DNA of 6,314 bases from Candidatus Kaiserbacteria bacterium (lineage in GTDB: Bacteria > Patescibacteriota > Minisyncoccia > Phycocordibacterales > UBA918): contig SKHJ01000002.1 in the NCBI GenBank assembly GCA_007116965.1, forward strand, positions 1 through 6,314. Direction: 5' to 3'. The position numbers and the translations under genes are program-made. Positions 4,992 through 6,314 of this stretch are shown piece after piece; positions within the stretch are counted from its first letter, which is position 1; every line of letters starts with the position of its first letter. The notes below the pieces were generated by a model. That model saw nothing but the letters and a program-made list of their open reading frames with translations. It did no database searches and had not been told where the DNA came from.

Positions 4992-4997
4992 AGTTTG

Positions 4998-6164
4998 ATG
5001 GCAGGATCTGATCACTTTCACCATAAGCAACAATCAGCAACCGATACCGAGCAGGGAGTACAATACACTTGGCTAGAACGACTCGAGTACACCAAGGCCG
5101 GCCGGGTGGTCCGTCGCTACTGGTTGACCATTGCGTTTGTCTTTGGCTTTTTGACTGACCTATGGCTACTGGATCGCGTGGACGACATTTTGGATAACAT
5201 AATCTTGTTCTTCTACGTATCCTTGGCTTTTGTGTCGATGACGCTGCTGTATGTCGGGGTGGCGGAGAAGGTGAGTGAAAAATGGAGTTTGCGCTTTCGG
5301 GTCTTGGCGCCGCTGGTGATTCAATATTCTTTTGGCGGCCTGCTGTCCGGAATGTTTATCTTCTACGGCCGGAGTGGCGATTGGTTGGTTAGTTGGCCAC
5401 TCTTGGTCTTCTTTGCCGTTATTATGGTGGCCAACGAGGTGGTGCGAGACCGGGCGGCGCGCCTAGTCTATCACTTGACCGTTCTCTTTGTGGGCCTGTT
5501 TGCCTACTTGGTCTTAGTGATTCCGGTCTTTATTAGCCGAATGGGGCCTGAGGTGTTCGTCGTCAGTGGCTTGGTGGCAACGGTGATAATGTATGTTTTC
5601 GTGCTTTTGCTCTCACGGATCATCCCGCGCTTTATGCGAATGCAAATGCGCTTGATCGTCTTTAGTTTAGGCTGTGTGTTCTTTGCCTACAACGCGCTTT
5701 ACTTTACCAACATCATTCCTCCGATTCCACTTTCCTTGCAAGAAGTCGGTATTTACCACTCGGTGGTACGCGTACCAGAGACCGGTGAATATCGCTTACG
5801 CTACGAACCAGGTGCATGGTGGGAATTTTGGAAGCAAAACGACTCCACCTTTCGTGCGGCAGGAGGTGGTCCGGTGTATTGCTACTCGGCGGTTTTTGCC
5901 CCCACCCGGTTGCAGACCGATATCCGTCACCGCTGGGAATGGCTTGATAGTGATGGTCGGTGGCGTGAGCATGCCAGTATCCCATTTACTATCCAGGCAG
6001 TTGGCGCGCGCGGCTACCGTGGTTTCACCTTTGTGCAGAACTATCGTGACGGACGCTGGCGGTGTAGCGTTGAGACTGCTCGCGGACAGGTGCTTGGTCG
6101 ACAGCACTTTACTATCGATACCAGCCAGCAACCGCTTGAGCTACGTACCCGTAGCACGTTCTGA
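4998..6164 (+). CDS. Polytopic membrane protein with C-terminal DUF2914 domain
   Basis: 388 aa from the ATG at 4998. A polar N-terminal tail (1-40, His- and Gln-rich at 7-12) is followed by about seven hydrophobic segments near residues 42-58, 65-88, 102-123, 130-147, 157-180, 186-206 and 218-240. The rest (about 241-388) is soluble and carries DUF2914 at about 309-373, shown by HRWEWLDSDGRW (311-322), GYRGFTF (339-345), DGRWRCSVET (351-360) and RGQVLGRQHF (362-371). With seven helices and basic loops such as RVVRR (36-40) and RIIPRFMRMQMR (207-218) inside, the C-terminal domain should lie outside the membrane; this topology is inferred. Function is unknown; the architecture is known from Patescibacteria. 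It has its own promoter and an upstream palindrome, follows two terminators, and lies 42 nt before argS. The call rests on motif recall, not a search. Confidence 0.8.
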   Translation: MAGSDHFHHKQQSATDTEQGVQYTWLERLEYTKAGRVVRRYWLTIAFVFGFLTDLWLLDRVDDILDNIILFFYVSLAFVSMTLLYVGVAEKVSEKWSLRFRVLAPLVIQYSFGGLLSGMFIFYGRSGDWLVSWPLLVFFAVIMVANEVVRDRAARLVYHLTVLFVGLFAYLVLVIPVFISRMGPEVFVVSGLVATVIMYVFVLLLSRIIPRFMRMQMRLIVFSLGCVFFAYNALYFTNIIPPIPLSLQEVGIYHSVVRVPETGEYRLRYEPGAWWEFWKQNDSTFRAAGGGPVYCYSAVFAPTRLQTDIRHRWEWLDSDGRWREHASIPFTIQAVGARGYRGFTFVQNYRDGRWRCSVETARGQVLGRQHFTIDTSQQPLELRTRSTF

Positions 6165-6169
6165 TCAAT

Positions 6170-6198
6170 TTGGGAGAGGTTCTCGTTTTTGGTATAGT
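6170..6198 (+). promoter_or_regulatory. Promoter of argS (leaderless)
   Basis: This is the best promoter in the window: TTGGGA (6170-6175), a 17-nt spacer, and TATAGT (6193-6198) preceded by TGG, an extended -10. The hexamer ends 8 nt before the ATG at 6207, so the transcript should start at or beside the AUG. There is no Shine-Dalgarno between them. Confidence 0.7.
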
Positions 6199-6206
6199 GA
6201 CACTCT

Positions 6207-6314
6207 ATGGAAGCAACCCTACGTACTGCTATTGTCAGCGCCAGCCAGACGCTTGGCTTACCAGCGGTAGATTTTGTTATCGAACACCCAGCTGATCTGG
6301 CACACGGTGATTAC
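6207..6314 (+). CDS. argS: Arginyl-tRNA synthetase, N-terminal fragment (cut by window end)
   Basis: Only 36 codons are present and the frame is open to the last base. ArgRS charges tRNA-Arg with arginine in the cytoplasm. The fragment starts MEATLRTAIVSASQTLG and runs to VIEHPADLAHGDY (24-36). The (E)xPxxxxHGDY segment at this distance from the N-terminus matches the end of the additional N-terminal (Add-1) domain of ArgRS, just before the ATN that normally follows. The ATG fits the promoter. The catalytic core lies outside the window, so the call rests on this one segment. It is 42 nt behind the DUF2914 gene with its own promoter. Confidence 0.8.
   Translation, partial: MEATLRTAIVSASQTLGLPAVDFVIEHPADLAHGDY

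Larger units (their letters stand above)
4595..4997. other. Intergenic region with terminators and candidate small RNAs
   Basis: About 400 bp without a credible protein gene. In order it holds a tandem TGTCTAG repeat (4659-4673), possible -10 hexamers TAGAGT and TAGAAT (4681-4691), a 10-bp hairpin (4690-4717), a terminator (4733-4764), a GNRA-type hairpin (4843-4856), a second terminator with the same stem (4891-4920), an 18-bp palindrome (4955-4972) and the promoter of the DUF2914 gene. No tRNA, CRISPR or mobile element is seen. Two spaced terminators of one orientation suggest a transcript between them. Confidence 0.6.

Noticed and set aside
4995..4997. TTG start for the DUF2914 protein
   Set aside because: Only 3 nt past the TACAAT -10; the following ATG at 4998 fits the spacing seen for other genes.
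119..6164. Recoded UGA (genetic code 25 of some CPR lineages)
   Set aside because: Three genes end at TGA at sensible family lengths, and no in-frame UGA is needed to explain any gene.
6174..6190. GAGA-GGT-TCTC followed by GTTTTT as a terminator before argS
   Set aside because: Only a 4-bp stem, and it lies inside the argS promoter spacer.
5674..6270. 198-aa plus-strand open frame overlapping the DUF2914 gene and argS
   Set aside because: It crosses the argS promoter and start in another frame and has no motif.
1..6314. CRISPR array, insertion sequence or prophage genes
   Set aside because: No regularly spaced repeats, transposase motifs or phage proteins are visible on either strand.

Overview
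This 6.3 kb window looks like a piece of a small bacterial chromosome. The gene set points to the Patescibacteria / Candidate Phyla Radiation, probably a Parcubacteria-like (Paceibacteria) lineage. That placement is inferred from a long two-domain ThyX-like protein, a seven-helix DUF2914 membrane protein, divergent housekeeping enzymes and the near absence of Shine-Dalgarno sites; no 16S or marker search was possible. Genes end in TGA, TAG and TAA at family-typical ends, so standard code 11 fits and the UGA=Gly code of some CPR lineages does not.

Layout: (1) 1-118 is intergenic and holds two perfect 36-nt palindromes, the first a bidirectional terminator. (2) 119-1483, minus strand: a 454-aa tandem ThyX-family protein. 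(3) 1484-1631: divergent promoter region with an inverted repeat. (4) 1632-4594, plus strand: dTMP kinase, a MazG-like NTP pyrophosphohydrolase, serine hydroxymethyltransferase (glyA) and an M15-like peptidase. (5) 4595-4997: about 400 bp without a credible protein gene, holding two terminators with the same stem, two extra hairpins that may belong to small RNAs, and an 18-bp palindrome near a promoter. (6) 4998-6164: a polytopic membrane protein with a C-terminal DUF2914 domain. (7) 6207-6314: the first 36 codons of arginyl-tRNA synthetase, cut by the window edge.

Functionally the left two thirds reads as a dTTP supply neighbourhood. GlyA makes methylene-tetrahydrofolate, a ThyX-type enzyme would use it to methylate dUMP, Tmk phosphorylates dTMP, and MazG removes unwanted (d)NTPs. 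ThyX chemistry returns tetrahydrofolate directly, so no dihydrofolate reductase is needed for this step.

Three things stand out. First, the two ThyX halves have decayed in complementary ways: the first keeps the ExSxRY half of the signature and the second keeps RHR. Second, five of seven genes have a TACAAT/TATAGT -10 element only 6-9 nt before the ATG and no Shine-Dalgarno, so transcription should start at or next to the start codon (leaderless mRNAs). Third, the 4595-4997 gap may encode one or two small RNAs.
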